Assembly: GCA_035524895.1 (NCBI GenBank)
Contig: DATLFI010000095.1
Coordinates: 1-25,442, forward strand
DNA: 25,442 nucleotides
DNA from: DATLFI01 sp035524895
GTDB taxonomy: Bacteria > Acidobacteriota > Thermoanaerobaculia > Multivoradales > Multivoraceae
Reading direction: 5' to 3'
Shown here in pieces: positions 1-7,275 of this stretch (its first letter is position 1; every line of letters starts with the position of its first letter). Made by a program: the position numbers and the translations under genes. The notes under the pieces are model-generated. The model was not told the DNA's origin, made no database searches, and worked only from the letters and a program-made list of their open reading frames with translations.

Positions 1-407
1 GCGGTCTTCGTCTCCTCGGCGCCCTGCTTCTCGGGCTTGCCGCTGCCCATCATCGGGTTGCTCGCCCAAGAGGCTTTGCCGTCGTACGCCTCCACCATCT
101 GCATGCCCTGGAAGTCCGTCTCGCTGCGGAAACGGTTCGGCCGCTGGCGGTACTCGACGATCGGCATCTCCATGCCCTGCATCGAGAAGGCACCCTTCAT
201 GACGATGCCATCGAGCGCCTGGATCGCCGCGAGACCGCCGCGCGCCTCGTAGTGCTTCTGCAGGACCTCGTCGAGCGTCGGACCGGTCGCAGCCTGCGGC
301 TCCTGGGCTCCGGCGGCTCCGGCAGCACCGGTGAAAACGAGAGCGGCGATCAGGCCGACGGTGGAGAGCCTCCGGCGACTCGACTTTGGATTCGACTTCA
401 GACTCAT
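1..407 (-). CDS. Secreted LolA-like (outer-membrane lipoprotein-sorting-type) protein, N-terminal part
   Basis: The gene starts at ATG 407 and runs off the left edge, leaving about 135 codons. The start follows a clear ribosome binding site (GGAGGA at 415-420, 7 bases before ATG). Residues 1-13 are basic (SLKSNPKSSRRR), followed by a hydrophobic stretch ending in GAAGAAGAQEP, which is a classic Sec signal peptide. The mature part opens with TLDEVLQKHYEARGGLAAIQAL, then GIVMKGAFSMQGMEMPIVEYRQRPNRFRSE and QMVEAYDGKASWA. This pattern (HYEARGG, a methionine-rich beta segment, RPNRFRSE, AYDG) is what I know from periplasmic LolA/outer-membrane-lipoprotein-sorting-like proteins of high-GC Gram-negative bacteria. 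The substrate is unknown; a lipid or lipoprotein carrier role is inferred from the fold family only. The C-terminal part is missing, so an alternative in the same fold (RseB-like) cannot be excluded. Confidence 0.75.
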   Translation of the reverse strand, partial: MSLKSNPKSSRRRLSTVGLIAALVFTGAAGAAGAQEPQAATGPTLDEVLQKHYEARGGLAAIQALDGIVMKGAFSMQGMEMPIVEYRQRPNRFRSETDFQGMQMVEAYDGKASWASNPMMGSGKPEKQGAEETKT

Positions 408-483
408 AGGGGATTCCTCCTCGACGACCGCGCTCCCGGTCGGTCTTGCTGGGGAGTGCTGCGCGGCCCAGCGCATGTTAGCG

Positions 484-634
484 CTTCGCCACCGAGGAAC
501 CGCCCCTGTCGCGACGGCATATCCTCTGTCGAGCCTTCGTCTCTTAGGTGGAGCACCCGCCTCGACTGGCCCAGGGCGCTTCAGCCCTGCGGTCCGGCAG
601 GCACGACCTGCAGCGACGTTCGACCCCCATGCGC
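484..634. repeat. Direct repeat, copy 1 (~150 bp, palindrome-rich)
   Basis: This segment is repeated at 2066-2210 in the same orientation. From 551 to about 625 the two copies differ at a single base (T/C at 571). The part to the left (484-550) is more diverged, with small indels, among them 6 extra bases in this copy. The core contains overlapping inverted repeats: CAGGGC-GCTTCA-GCCCTG, CCTGC-GGTCCG-GCAGG and GCAGG-CACGA-CCTGC. It lies in the 311-bp gap between the divergently transcribed LolA-like gene and the DUF2254 gene. Both copies end in ATGCGC; here that ATG opens only a 28-codon frame (630-716) with no sign of being a gene. I see nothing else in this gap. Confidence 0.85.
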
Positions 635-718
635 ACGCTGCGGCGCAGCCGCCAGGACCCGACCGCCAACGTTCTTCGGCGCACCGTGCGACTGACAAAC
701 ACTACGGAGCCATAGCCG

Positions 719-1996
719 GTGACCACAGGAATCTCAGTCTTCTTCGATCGACTCAGATCGACGCTCTGGTTCGTCCCGACGGTCATGACTTCCGCTGCGG
801 CGGCCCTCGCGATCGCAACGATCCGGTTCGAGCAGCGGAACGACTCCCCATTCTCCGATGTCCTCGGTGTCGTCTATAGCGGGGGACCCGACGGGGCCAG
901 AGCGATTCTCTCGACGATCGCCGGATCGATGATCACGATCGCCGGCGTGTCGTTCTCGATCGTGATCGTGGCACTCTCACTCGCCTCGAACCAGTTCGGC
1001 CATCGCCTCCTCCGGAACTTCATGCGCGACCGTGCGAATCAGGTCGTGCTCGGAACATTCATTTCGACCTTCGTCTACTGCCTGCTCACGCTCCGTTCGA
1101 TTCGATCGGTCGAGGACGGCAAGTTCGTCCCTCACCTGTCGGTGACTCTCGGCATCGGTTTCGCGCTCCTCTCGCTCGCCGTTCTCATCTACTTCATCCA
1201 TCACGTCTCGAGCTCGATCCAGGCGGACCACGTCATCAACGTCGTTGCGGAGGATCTCGACCAAAGCATCGAACGGTTGTTTCCTGAACACCTTGGAGAG
1301 GGTAGCGACTCCTATCCACAGCCGGATCCGGGCGAGTGGAAGGGATGGGAGCTGCGACCCAGAGATGGTGGGTACCTTCAGGCCGTCGATGACGAGCGCC
1401 TGATGAAGCTCGCCGTCGAGCACGAGCTGAGAATCAACCTCTTCGTCCGCCCCGGCAGTTTTCTCACCCCAGGAATCGCCTTCGCCAACATCTCACCAAA
1501 AGCGTCGTGGACAGAAGATCTCGACGACGAGCTGCTCGATTGCTTTTCGACCGGTAAGGCGCGGACCACGCAACAGGACGTCGAGTTCGCCATCGAGCAA
1601 CTCGTCGAGATCGCCGTGCGCGCGCTTTCGCCCGGGATCAATGCGCCGTATACGGCGGTCGCATGCCTCGACCGCCTTCTTCAGGCATTCTCCCGTCTCG
1701 TCCACAGGCAGTTCCCCTCGCCACTCCGCCTCTCCGACGAGGGAGTGGTACGAGTCATGGCGCAGACGACTGACTTCGGATCCCTAGTCCACCAGGCATT
1801 CGACCCGATCCGCCACTACGGGGCCTCCAGCCCTATCGTCCTGTCGAGGATGGTGGAGATCCTCGACCTTCTCGCCGCCAGATGCCCTCACCCAAAGCGT
1901 CGCGACGTTCTCATCGAGTACGCGGCCAATGCCCGACGAACAGGAGAAGGGAAGACCGAATCCGAAACCGTTCCCCGGACTCTCGCCGAACAGTAG
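719..1996 (+). CDS. DUF2254 family integral membrane protein
   Basis: 425 residues from GTG 719, with GGAG about 8 bases upstream. Hydrophobic segments sit near residues 14-34, 63-90, 108-125 and 141-161, followed by a soluble C-terminal half. Stretches I associate with DUF2254 are visible: ITIAGVSFSIVIVALSLASNQ, FGHRLLRNFMRD, FIHHVSSSIQAD and, later, ALSPGINAPYTAVACLDRL. The family's function is not established. Base composition differs from its neighbours: hand counts of two 60-base lines inside the gene gave 55% and 62% GC, against 72% for a line in the next gene. The gene sits between two direct copies of a ~150-bp repeat (484-634 and 2066-2210), which suggests it arrived as a unit. The family call is firm; the transfer is an inference from composition and repeats. 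Confidence 0.85.
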   Translation: MTTGISVFFDRLRSTLWFVPTVMTSAAAALAIATIRFEQRNDSPFSDVLGVVYSGGPDGARAILSTIAGSMITIAGVSFSIVIVALSLASNQFGHRLLRNFMRDRANQVVLGTFISTFVYCLLTLRSIRSVEDGKFVPHLSVTLGIGFALLSLAVLIYFIHHVSSSIQADHVINVVAEDLDQSIERLFPEHLGEGSDSYPQPDPGEWKGWELRPRDGGYLQAVDDERLMKLAVEHELRINLFVRPGSFLTPGIAFANISPKASWTEDLDDELLDCFSTGKARTTQQDVEFAIEQLVEIAVRALSPGINAPYTAVACLDRLLQAFSRLVHRQFPSPLRLSDEGVVRVMAQTTDFGSLVHQAFDPIRHYGASSPIVLSRMVEILDLLAARCPHPKRRDVLIEYAANARRTGEGKTESETVPRTLAEQ

Positions 1997-2043
1997 GGTC
2001 GCATCCTGGCTGATCGATGCGACTCCCTCGAACCCTCGGAGCA

Positions 2044-2059
2044 GCCGGACTGATCCGGC
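2044..2059 (+). terminator. Short hairpin after the DUF2254 gene, possible terminator
   Basis: GCCGGA-CTGA-TCCGGC is a perfect 6-bp stem with a 4-base loop, 47 bases after the DUF2254 stop. No T-run follows, so intrinsic termination is uncertain. Confidence 0.3.
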
Positions 2060-2065
2060 GGACCA

Positions 2066-2210
2066 CTTCGCCATCGAGGATCCGCCGCAACGGCATATCC
2101 TCTCTCGAGCCTTCGTAGCCTCAGGGGGAGCACCCGCCTCGACCGGCCCAGGGCGCTTCAGCCCTGCGGTCCGGCAGGCACGACCTGCAGCGACGTTCGA
2201 CCCCATGCGC
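2066..2210. repeat. Direct repeat, copy 2 (~145 bp), abutting the decarboxylase start codon
   Basis: Second copy of the repeat at 484-634, same orientation. It fills the space between the DUF2254 gene and the ThDP enzyme, and its last six bases (ATGCGC) are the first two codons of that enzyme. The conserved core carries the same three overlapping stem-loops as copy 1; because they share arms they cannot all form at once. No ribosome binding site is obvious within it ahead of ATG 2205. Its reading frame is open into the downstream gene, but the translated repeat is not protein-like and I treat it as non-coding. Confidence 0.85.
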
Positions 2211-3878
2211 GGCAAACAAGTCCTCCTCGACACCCTCCTCGCCCACGACGTCGAGCACGTTTTCGGCAACCCCGGCACCACCGAGAGCCCACTGCTCGAT
2301 GCGCTGCTCGACGAGCCGCGCCTGCGCTACGTGCTGGCGCTCCACGAGGGCGTGGCGCTGGGCGCCGCCCACCACTACGCGCAGGCCGCCGGTCGGGTCG
2401 GGTTCGTCAACCTGCACGTGGCTCCCGGCCTCGGCAACGCGCTCGGCATGCTCTACAACGCCTGGGAGGCTTGCTCTCCACTCGTCATCACGGCAGGGCA
2501 GGCCGACAGCCGTCTGCTCCTGCGCGAACCGCTGCTCGCCCACGACCTGGTGCGCATGGCCGAGCCGCTGGTCAAGTGGAGCGCACAGGCCGAGCGCGGC
2601 GACGACCTGGCGCTGCTGCTCCACCGGGCCTTCCAGACCGCGCTCGAGCCGCCGCGCGGTCCGGTCTTCGTGGCGCTGCCGATGGACGTGCTCGAGCAGG
2701 AGACCGAGAACGCGGCGCTGCCGCGCAGCACGGTGTTTCGCGAGGCGCGGCCCGACCCGGCGGGTATCGAGGCGGCGGCCCGCGTGCTTGCGGCGGCGAA
2801 GGCGCCCGTGATCGTCGCGGGCGACGGCGTCACCGAAGGACGCGCCAACGTCGATCTGCTCGCCGTTGCCGAGCTGCTGGGTGCCCGGCTCTACCACCCA
2901 GGCCTGCACCACCACCTGGCGTTCCCGATGGCCCACCCAGCAGCGCGCCAGCGCATGCCGTTCGACGCCGAGGGCATCCGTCGCGAGCTGGGCGACGCCG
3001 ACGCGGTCCTGCTGGTCGGCGGCAGCTTCTTCGAGGAGATCTGGTACTCGCCCGGGAGCTACTTCCCGACCGGTGCCCGCGTGGTGCAGGTCGAGGCCGT
3101 GGCCTCCCGCCTCGCCCGCAACTTCGCGGTCGACGTCGGTATCGCCGCGCCGCTCGGTGCCACCCTCCACCTGCTGGCCTCGGCCATCGCCGCGGCCGGC
3201 GGCGAGGAGCTGCGTGCCGCCGCGGCGGCACGCCGCGTCGCGCTCCACGACGAGCACGCACGCGAGGTCGAGCGCCAGCGCCAGCGTGCCGCCGAGCGCC
3301 ACGACCGCAGCCCGATCGCGGTGACCCGCCTGATGCGCGAGCTGGCGAAGGCGCTCCCCGACGACGCCGTAGTGGTCAACGAGGCCATCACCGCGAGCCC
3401 CGACCTACTGCGCGCCTTCGGTTTCGAGCGGGCGCACGACTACTACGGCACCCGCGGCGGCGGCATCGGCCAGGCGCTCCCCGGCGCTCTCGGCGTCAAG
3501 CTCGCCCACCCGCAGCGACCCGTGGTCGCGGTCTCCGGCGACGGGTCGGCGATGTACAGCATCCAGGCGCTGTGGACCGCCGCCCACCACGAGCTCGCGG
3601 TGCTGTTCGTGATCCTGCACAACCGCGAGTACCGCGTGCTCAAGCACAACATGGACATCTACCGGAAGCGCTTCGGCGTCGATCCCACCCGCCCCTACCC
3701 CCACATGGACCTCGACCAGCCGCATCTCGACTTCCCCGCACTCGCGCGCTCCCAGGGCGTCGACGCCGCGGAGGTGCGCGATCCCGCCGAGCTTCCCGCC
3801 GCCCTGGAGCGCGCCTTCGGTGCGCTCGCCACCGGCCGGCCCTACCTGCTCGACGTGTGGATCGAGGGGATGGGGTGA
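2205..3878 (+). CDS. mdlC: Benzoylformate decarboxylase-like ThDP-dependent enzyme
   Basis: 557 residues from ATG 2205. The frame stays open upstream to 1929, but that part is the repeated DNA, and the protein family begins at MRGKQVLLDTLLAHDVEHVFGNPG. Domain order is PYR (about 1-165), central TH3 (about 185-340) and PP (about 360-550). GNPGTTE (21-27) and the catalytic-type Glu48 in LHEGVAL are present, with His71 in NLHVAPG where benzoylformate decarboxylase has its active-site His70. The ThDP/Mg motif begins with GDGSAMYS at 445 and ends at Asn473. Threonine replaces the serine that benzoylformate decarboxylase has at position 26. The family decarboxylates 2-keto acids such as benzoylformate to the aldehyde and CO2. 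No other mandelate or aromatic pathway gene is nearby, so the substrate is uncertain; oxalyl-CoA or phosphonopyruvate decarboxylase-like activity is possible. It converges on the next gene with a 25-base gap. Confidence 0.75.
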   Translation: MRGKQVLLDTLLAHDVEHVFGNPGTTESPLLDALLDEPRLRYVLALHEGVALGAAHHYAQAAGRVGFVNLHVAPGLGNALGMLYNAWEACSPLVITAGQADSRLLLREPLLAHDLVRMAEPLVKWSAQAERGDDLALLLHRAFQTALEPPRGPVFVALPMDVLEQETENAALPRSTVFREARPDPAGIEAAARVLAAAKAPVIVAGDGVTEGRANVDLLAVAELLGARLYHPGLHHHLAFPMAHPAARQRMPFDAEGIRRELGDADAVLLVGGSFFEEIWYSPGSYFPTGARVVQVEAVASRLARNFAVDVGIAAPLGATLHLLASAIAAAGGEELRAAAAARRVALHDEHAREVERQRQRAAERHDRSPIAVTRLMRELAKALPDDAVVVNEAITASPDLLRAFGFERAHDYYGTRGGGIGQALPGALGVKLAHPQRPVVAVSGDGSAMYSIQALWTAAHHELAVLFVILHNREYRVLKHNMDIYRKRFGVDPTRPYPHMDLDQPHLDFPALARSQGVDAAEVRDPAELPAALERAFGALATGRPYLLDVWIEGMG

Positions 3879-3903
3879 GCGCAGCGTCTCCGCATGGAGA
3901 TCT

Positions 3904-6324
3904 TCACTCCTCGCGCAGGATCGCGATCGGGTCCGCCCGGAACGCCCTGCGCAGCGGCGGCAAGCAGGCGAGACCGGCGGCTACGGCGAACGCGAGCGCC
4001 GTACCCGCGAGCGCGCGCGGTTCGTACGGACTGACTTCGAACAACGAGCTCGCCACGAAACGGCCCATGCCGAGACTCACGCCCAGCCCGCACACCACAC
4101 CGACACCAACCGGAAGGAGAGCCTCCGCGCCGACGCGACGCGTCAGGTCGCCGCGGCCCGCTCCGAGGGCCACTCGCAGCGCGAATTCGCGTGTCAGGGC
4201 CGCGGTGCTCTGGAGCGCCAGAGCGAGCACCCCGAAGGCGGTGAGCGCGAGCACCAGCGCTCCGAACCCGGCCAGGAGCACGGTCGAGAACCGGCGGTCG
4301 GCGTACGACGAGGCCACGAGCTCGGTTCCGCTGCGCACCTCCCAGATCGCGATACCTGGCTCGAGCGCTGCGAGCCTGTCCGACACCGTGCGGGTAAGCG
4401 TCGACGGCAGCACGTCACCGCGCACCAGCAGGGCCTGCGCGAGCGGCGCCATGCCCCAGGCGACGTAGACCTCGGCGGCTGCTTCGCGGTCCAGGCCGAG
4501 CTGACGCACATCCTCGACGACGCCCGCGATGACGGCGCGCTCGCCGTTGCCGAACTCGACGGAGCGACCCACGGCGGCGGCGCCGCGCTCGCCGCCCGGG
4601 TAGTAGCGCTGCGCGAAGGTCTCGTTGACGACCACTCGGTGGCCGCTGTCCCAAGTCTCGCCGGGCTCGAAGGTGACGCCGGCGTTCACCGTCTGCCCCA
4701 TCGTTCCGAAGTAGCCCGCGGTCACGTACTGGGCGTTGACCACCGTTGCAGGCCCCGCTCCGCGCTCCTGACCCTCGACGAAGACCTCGAAGCTCCCCTG
4801 CCCGTCGGCCAGGGGCAGCGCGATGCCCGCGAGCGCGACCGACTCGACTCCAGGCAGCGCCGCTACCTCCGTCACGAGCTCCTCCAGCCGCGCGATGCGG
4901 GCCTGCTTGTCGGCCGCCAGCGTTTCCGACGACGGCAGCTCGAAGCGCAGCGTGAGCAAGCGTTCCGCGTCGAAGCCCGGGTCGACCGCGCGCAGACGCA
5001 GCAGGCTCGCGCCGAGCAGCGTCGCCCCCACCACCACCACGACCGCGAACGCGGTCTGCGTCGCGACCAAGACGCGACCGAGCCGACCGCGGTCCCGCTC
5101 CCAGCCACCGCGTCGCAGGCCCTGCAGCAGTCGGTTCTCCCCGGCCGCGCCGCGGAACGCGGGCACCGCGCCGGTGACCGCGCCGGCCAACACCAGGGTC
5201 GCGACCGCCGTCACCACCAGACGCGCGTCGACTACCGCGAGCTCGATGCCGGGGAGGTCGACGGGCGCGATCGTGCGAACGGCGCGCAACAGGGTCCAGG
5301 CAACCGCGAGGCCGAGCGCACACCCCGCCGTGGCGAGCGCCATGCTCTCGGCGACGAGCTGCACGGCGAGTCGCGCGCGCCCGGCGCCGAGCGCGCGGCG
5401 CACCGCGAGCTCGCGCCGGCGGCCATGCACGTGAAACAGCAGCAAGCCCGAAGCGTTGGCGCAAGCCACGAGCAGCACGAGGCCGACCGCGGCGAGGACG
5501 ACCCGGAACCAGGCGTCGATTCCCTCGACGATCCACTCCCGCACCGGACGCGCCAGAGCAGTCCAGCCGAGGTTCGAGCTCGGGAACTCCACCTCGAGCT
5601 CACGAGAGATCGTGTCGAGCTCGGCCCGCGCTCCTTCGAGTGTCGCCCCTTTCCGCAGTCGGCCGAGCACGCTGAATGTCCAGACCGGACGCAACAGCGC
5701 CGACGCCTCGTCGATCCGCAACGGCGTCCACAGCGCGCGCCAGCCGAGATTGGGCTCGTGGGCACTCGGCGGCATGACGCCGACCACGCGGTGCGCGACG
5801 CCGTCGAGCACCAGCTCGCGACCGATCGCGGCGGGATCGCCCGCCAGCCGCTCGCGCCAGAAGCCGTCGCCCACGATCGCGACGGGCTCGCCAGCGACGG
5901 CGAAGTCTTCGGCCGTGAATGCGCGCCCTCGGCTCGGCCGCGTATCGAGTGCCGCGAAGTAGCCCTGCGACACCTCGGTCCCCTCTACCCGCTCGACCCG
6001 TGCACCCCCGCCCTCGGGCACGCCCACCGCGAAGGCGCGCGCGCGGAGGGCGGCGACCGCCTCGAACGCGCGCACGCGATCGCGCCATGCCGCGAAGGTG
6101 TGGTAGCTGGCGCCGAAGTGTCCACCCTTCTCGCGCTGCGTCAGCACCACGTAGAGCAGGTCCTCCTCCGCCGGCACCGGCAGGGGTCGCAACAGCGCCG
6201 CGTCGACCACACCGAAGGTCGCGACGGCGACGCCGATGCCGAGCCCCAGCACGAGCACGATCGCGGCGGCCACGCCGGGTGATCGGCGCCAGGTGCGGAG
6301 AACGGGGCGGACGAATCGGAGCAT
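3904..6324 (-). CDS. ADOP/MacB-like ABC transporter permease (FtsX domains)
   Basis: 806 residues from ATG 6324, where family proteins begin (MLRFVRPVLRTWRRSPGVAA). In-frame starts at 6363 and 6426 lie further upstream and have no better ribosome binding site. The first membrane segment (about 17-40) leads into GVVDAALLRPLPVPAEEDLLYV and a MacB-type periplasmic domain. The first FtsX membrane block begins near residue 268 and includes RRRELAVRRALGAGR. A second periplasmic domain follows, then a second FtsX block with LTREFALRVALGAGRGDL near the C terminus. This duplicated MacB_PCD-FtsX layout is that of the acidobacterial-type duplicated orphan permeases (ADOP). No ATP-binding subunit is adjacent. 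Export of a peptide or lipoprotein, or mechanotransmission to the envelope, is the usual guess; the substrate is unknown. Its 5' end faces the toxin-antitoxin operator region. Confidence 0.85.
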   Translation of the reverse strand: MLRFVRPVLRTWRRSPGVAAAIVLVLGLGIGVAVATFGVVDAALLRPLPVPAEEDLLYVVLTQREKGGHFGASYHTFAAWRDRVRAFEAVAALRARAFAVGVPEGGGARVERVEGTEVSQGYFAALDTRPSRGRAFTAEDFAVAGEPVAIVGDGFWRERLAGDPAAIGRELVLDGVAHRVVGVMPPSAHEPNLGWRALWTPLRIDEASALLRPVWTFSVLGRLRKGATLEGARAELDTISRELEVEFPSSNLGWTALARPVREWIVEGIDAWFRVVLAAVGLVLLVACANASGLLLFHVHGRRRELAVRRALGAGRARLAVQLVAESMALATAGCALGLAVAWTLLRAVRTIAPVDLPGIELAVVDARLVVTAVATLVLAGAVTGAVPAFRGAAGENRLLQGLRRGGWERDRGRLGRVLVATQTAFAVVVVVGATLLGASLLRLRAVDPGFDAERLLTLRFELPSSETLAADKQARIARLEELVTEVAALPGVESVALAGIALPLADGQGSFEVFVEGQERGAGPATVVNAQYVTAGYFGTMGQTVNAGVTFEPGETWDSGHRVVVNETFAQRYYPGGERGAAAVGRSVEFGNGERAVIAGVVEDVRQLGLDREAAAEVYVAWGMAPLAQALLVRGDVLPSTLTRTVSDRLAALEPGIAIWEVRSGTELVASSYADRRFSTVLLAGFGALVLALTAFGVLALALQSTAALTREFALRVALGAGRGDLTRRVGAEALLPVGVGVVCGLGVSLGMGRFVASSLFEVSPYEPRALAGTALAFAVAAGLACLPPLRRAFRADPIAILREE

Positions 6325-6391
6325 GGCTGTGGACCGGAGAAACGTGACGAGGGATCGACGCATCCTGTCACTGGCCCGGTCGACTCCCTGC

Positions 6392-6407
6392 GTAGCACAC
6401 GTGCTAC
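6392..6407 (+). promoter_or_regulatory. Operator palindrome of the toxin-antitoxin pair
   Basis: GTAGCA-CACG-TGCTAC is a perfect 6-bp inverted repeat with a 4-base spacer, 55 bases before the antitoxin ATG. A -10-like TACACT (6405-6410) overlaps its right arm; I see no good -35. The placement fits autorepression by the antitoxin or the antitoxin-toxin complex, as known for Phd- and VapB-type systems. The binding itself is inferred. Confidence 0.55.
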
Positions 6408-6461
6408 ACTGGGTCCGCGGGATCAAGGGATCGGAACATCGATGGATCCTCCGGAGGGACC

Positions 6462-6716
6462 ATGCCCAAGACCATCACGCAACGGGAGCTGCGCAACGAG
6501 AGCGGCGAGATCATGCGCGCGCTCGACCGGGGAGAGTCCTTCGTCGTCACACGCAACGGCGTGGTCGTGGGCCAGCTGACGCCAGCGCCGGCAAAGAGAT
6601 TCGTGCCCGCCAGCGAGCTGGCTGCTGTGTTCGCGAGCTCTCCGCCGGTCGACGCGAAGCGTTTTCGACGGGACGTGGATCGAGTGCTCGACCAGCGACT
6701 GGAACCGCGTGCCTGA
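6462..6716 (+). CDS. Phd/YefM-type antitoxin
   Basis: 84 residues from ATG 6462, preceded by GGAGGG with 3-5 base spacing. Residues 4-41 (TITQRELRNESGEIMRALDR, then ESFVVTRNGVVVGQLTP) match the N-terminal DNA-binding and dimerisation fold of Phd/YefM antitoxins. The rest, including the basic helix DAKRFRRDVDRVLDQRL, would wrap around the toxin. It overlaps the toxin gene by 8 bases, so the two are translationally coupled. Expected role: neutralise the PIN-domain ribonuclease and repress the shared promoter through the upstream palindrome. Phd-type antitoxins paired with PIN toxins are well known, so the pairing is not odd. Often annotated as vapB-like; I leave the symbol blank because the fold is Phd rather than AbrB-like. 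Confidence 0.85.
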   Translation: MPKTITQRELRNESGEIMRALDRGESFVVTRNGVVVGQLTPAPAKRFVPASELAAVFASSPPVDAKRFRRDVDRVLDQRLEPRA

Positions 6717-7143
6717 GCATCGCCGCGCCCGAGGACTCCTCGATACGTCCGTGGTGGTCGGCCTCGGGCTCGTCGATCCAGCGCTCCTGCCTCGTGACGT
6801 CGCGATCTCCTCGATCACGCTCGCGGAGCTCGCCGCGGGGCCGCACGCGACGACCGATCCCGCCGAACGCGCGCGGCGCCAAGATCGGCTCCAGCGCGTC
6901 GAGGCCACGCTGTCCCCGCTTCCTTTCGACGCAGCGGCGGCACGCGCCTACGGCGTGCTCTACGCCGCCGTGGCAAGTCTCGGGCGGAAGGCGCGCGGAC
7001 GCCGGGCGATCGATCTCTTGATCGCGGCTGTCGCGCTCGCCAACGGACTCCCGTTGTTCACACGGAACCCGGACGACTTCGCGGGTCTCGAGAGCCTGGT
7101 CGACATCGTCGCACTGCCGCCCGCAAGCGACGCGAAGAGCTGA
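6709..7143 (+). CDS. vapC: PIN-domain ribonuclease toxin, VapC family
   Basis: 144 residues from GTG 6709, which lies inside the end of the antitoxin gene. The PIN acidic residues are all visible: Asp12 in GLLDTS, Glu40 in TLAELAAG, Asp102 in AIDLLIAAVA and the C-terminal TRNPDDF (118-124). VapC toxins are Mg-dependent ribonucleases that cut tRNA or rRNA when not held by the antitoxin. The set of catalytic residues looks complete, so this is probably an active toxin under control of the gene before it. The family's usual length is 125-145 residues, so it is full length. The 132 bases after it hold only a short inverted repeat. Confidence 0.9.
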   Translation: MPEHRRARGLLDTSVVVGLGLVDPALLPRDVAISSITLAELAAGPHATTDPAERARRQDRLQRVEATLSPLPFDAAAARAYGVLYAAVASLGRKARGRRAIDLLIAAVALANGLPLFTRNPDDFAGLESLVDIVALPPASDAKS

Positions 7144-7208
7144 CGCAACGGCCAGAGATACATGAACGCGCGCGACGACCGATGCTGCGTGGTGATGCAG
7201 GCTGAGTC

Positions 7209-7236
7209 CTCGCGGGCGGTTCGCTAGAGTCGCGAG
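7209..7236 (+). terminator. Inverted repeat after the toxin gene, possible terminator
   Basis: CTCGCG (7209-7214) pairs with CGCGAG (7231-7236), with a small inner GCG-GTT-CGC hairpin. A pyrimidine-rich TTCTTCTCT follows a few bases later. It lies between the toxin stop and the CoA-binding gene; termination is a weak inference. Confidence 0.25.
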
Positions 7237-7275
7237 CAGCGCGCCTTCTTCTCTAAGTCGCGGGACACCTCTCCC

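Noticed and set aside
630..716. 28-codon frame starting at the ATGCGC end of repeat copy 1
   Set aside because: Short, no ribosome binding site, Arg-rich without similarity; probably a by-product of the repeat ending in ATG.
1929..2204. Upstream extension of the decarboxylase reading frame through the repeat
   Set aside because: The translation covers the end of the DUF2254 gene and repeated non-coding DNA, and family members begin at the residue encoded at 2205.
484..2210. Integron gene cassette with attC sites as an explanation of the repeats
   Set aside because: The repeats lack the GTTRRRY and RYYYAAC core boxes and the long imperfect palindrome of attC; no integrase gene is present.
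3820..6282. 820-codon open frame on the plus strand opposite the permease
   Set aside because: It lies antisense to a clear ADOP permease and its translation is Arg/Glu/His-rich without any motif; it is a high-GC shadow frame.
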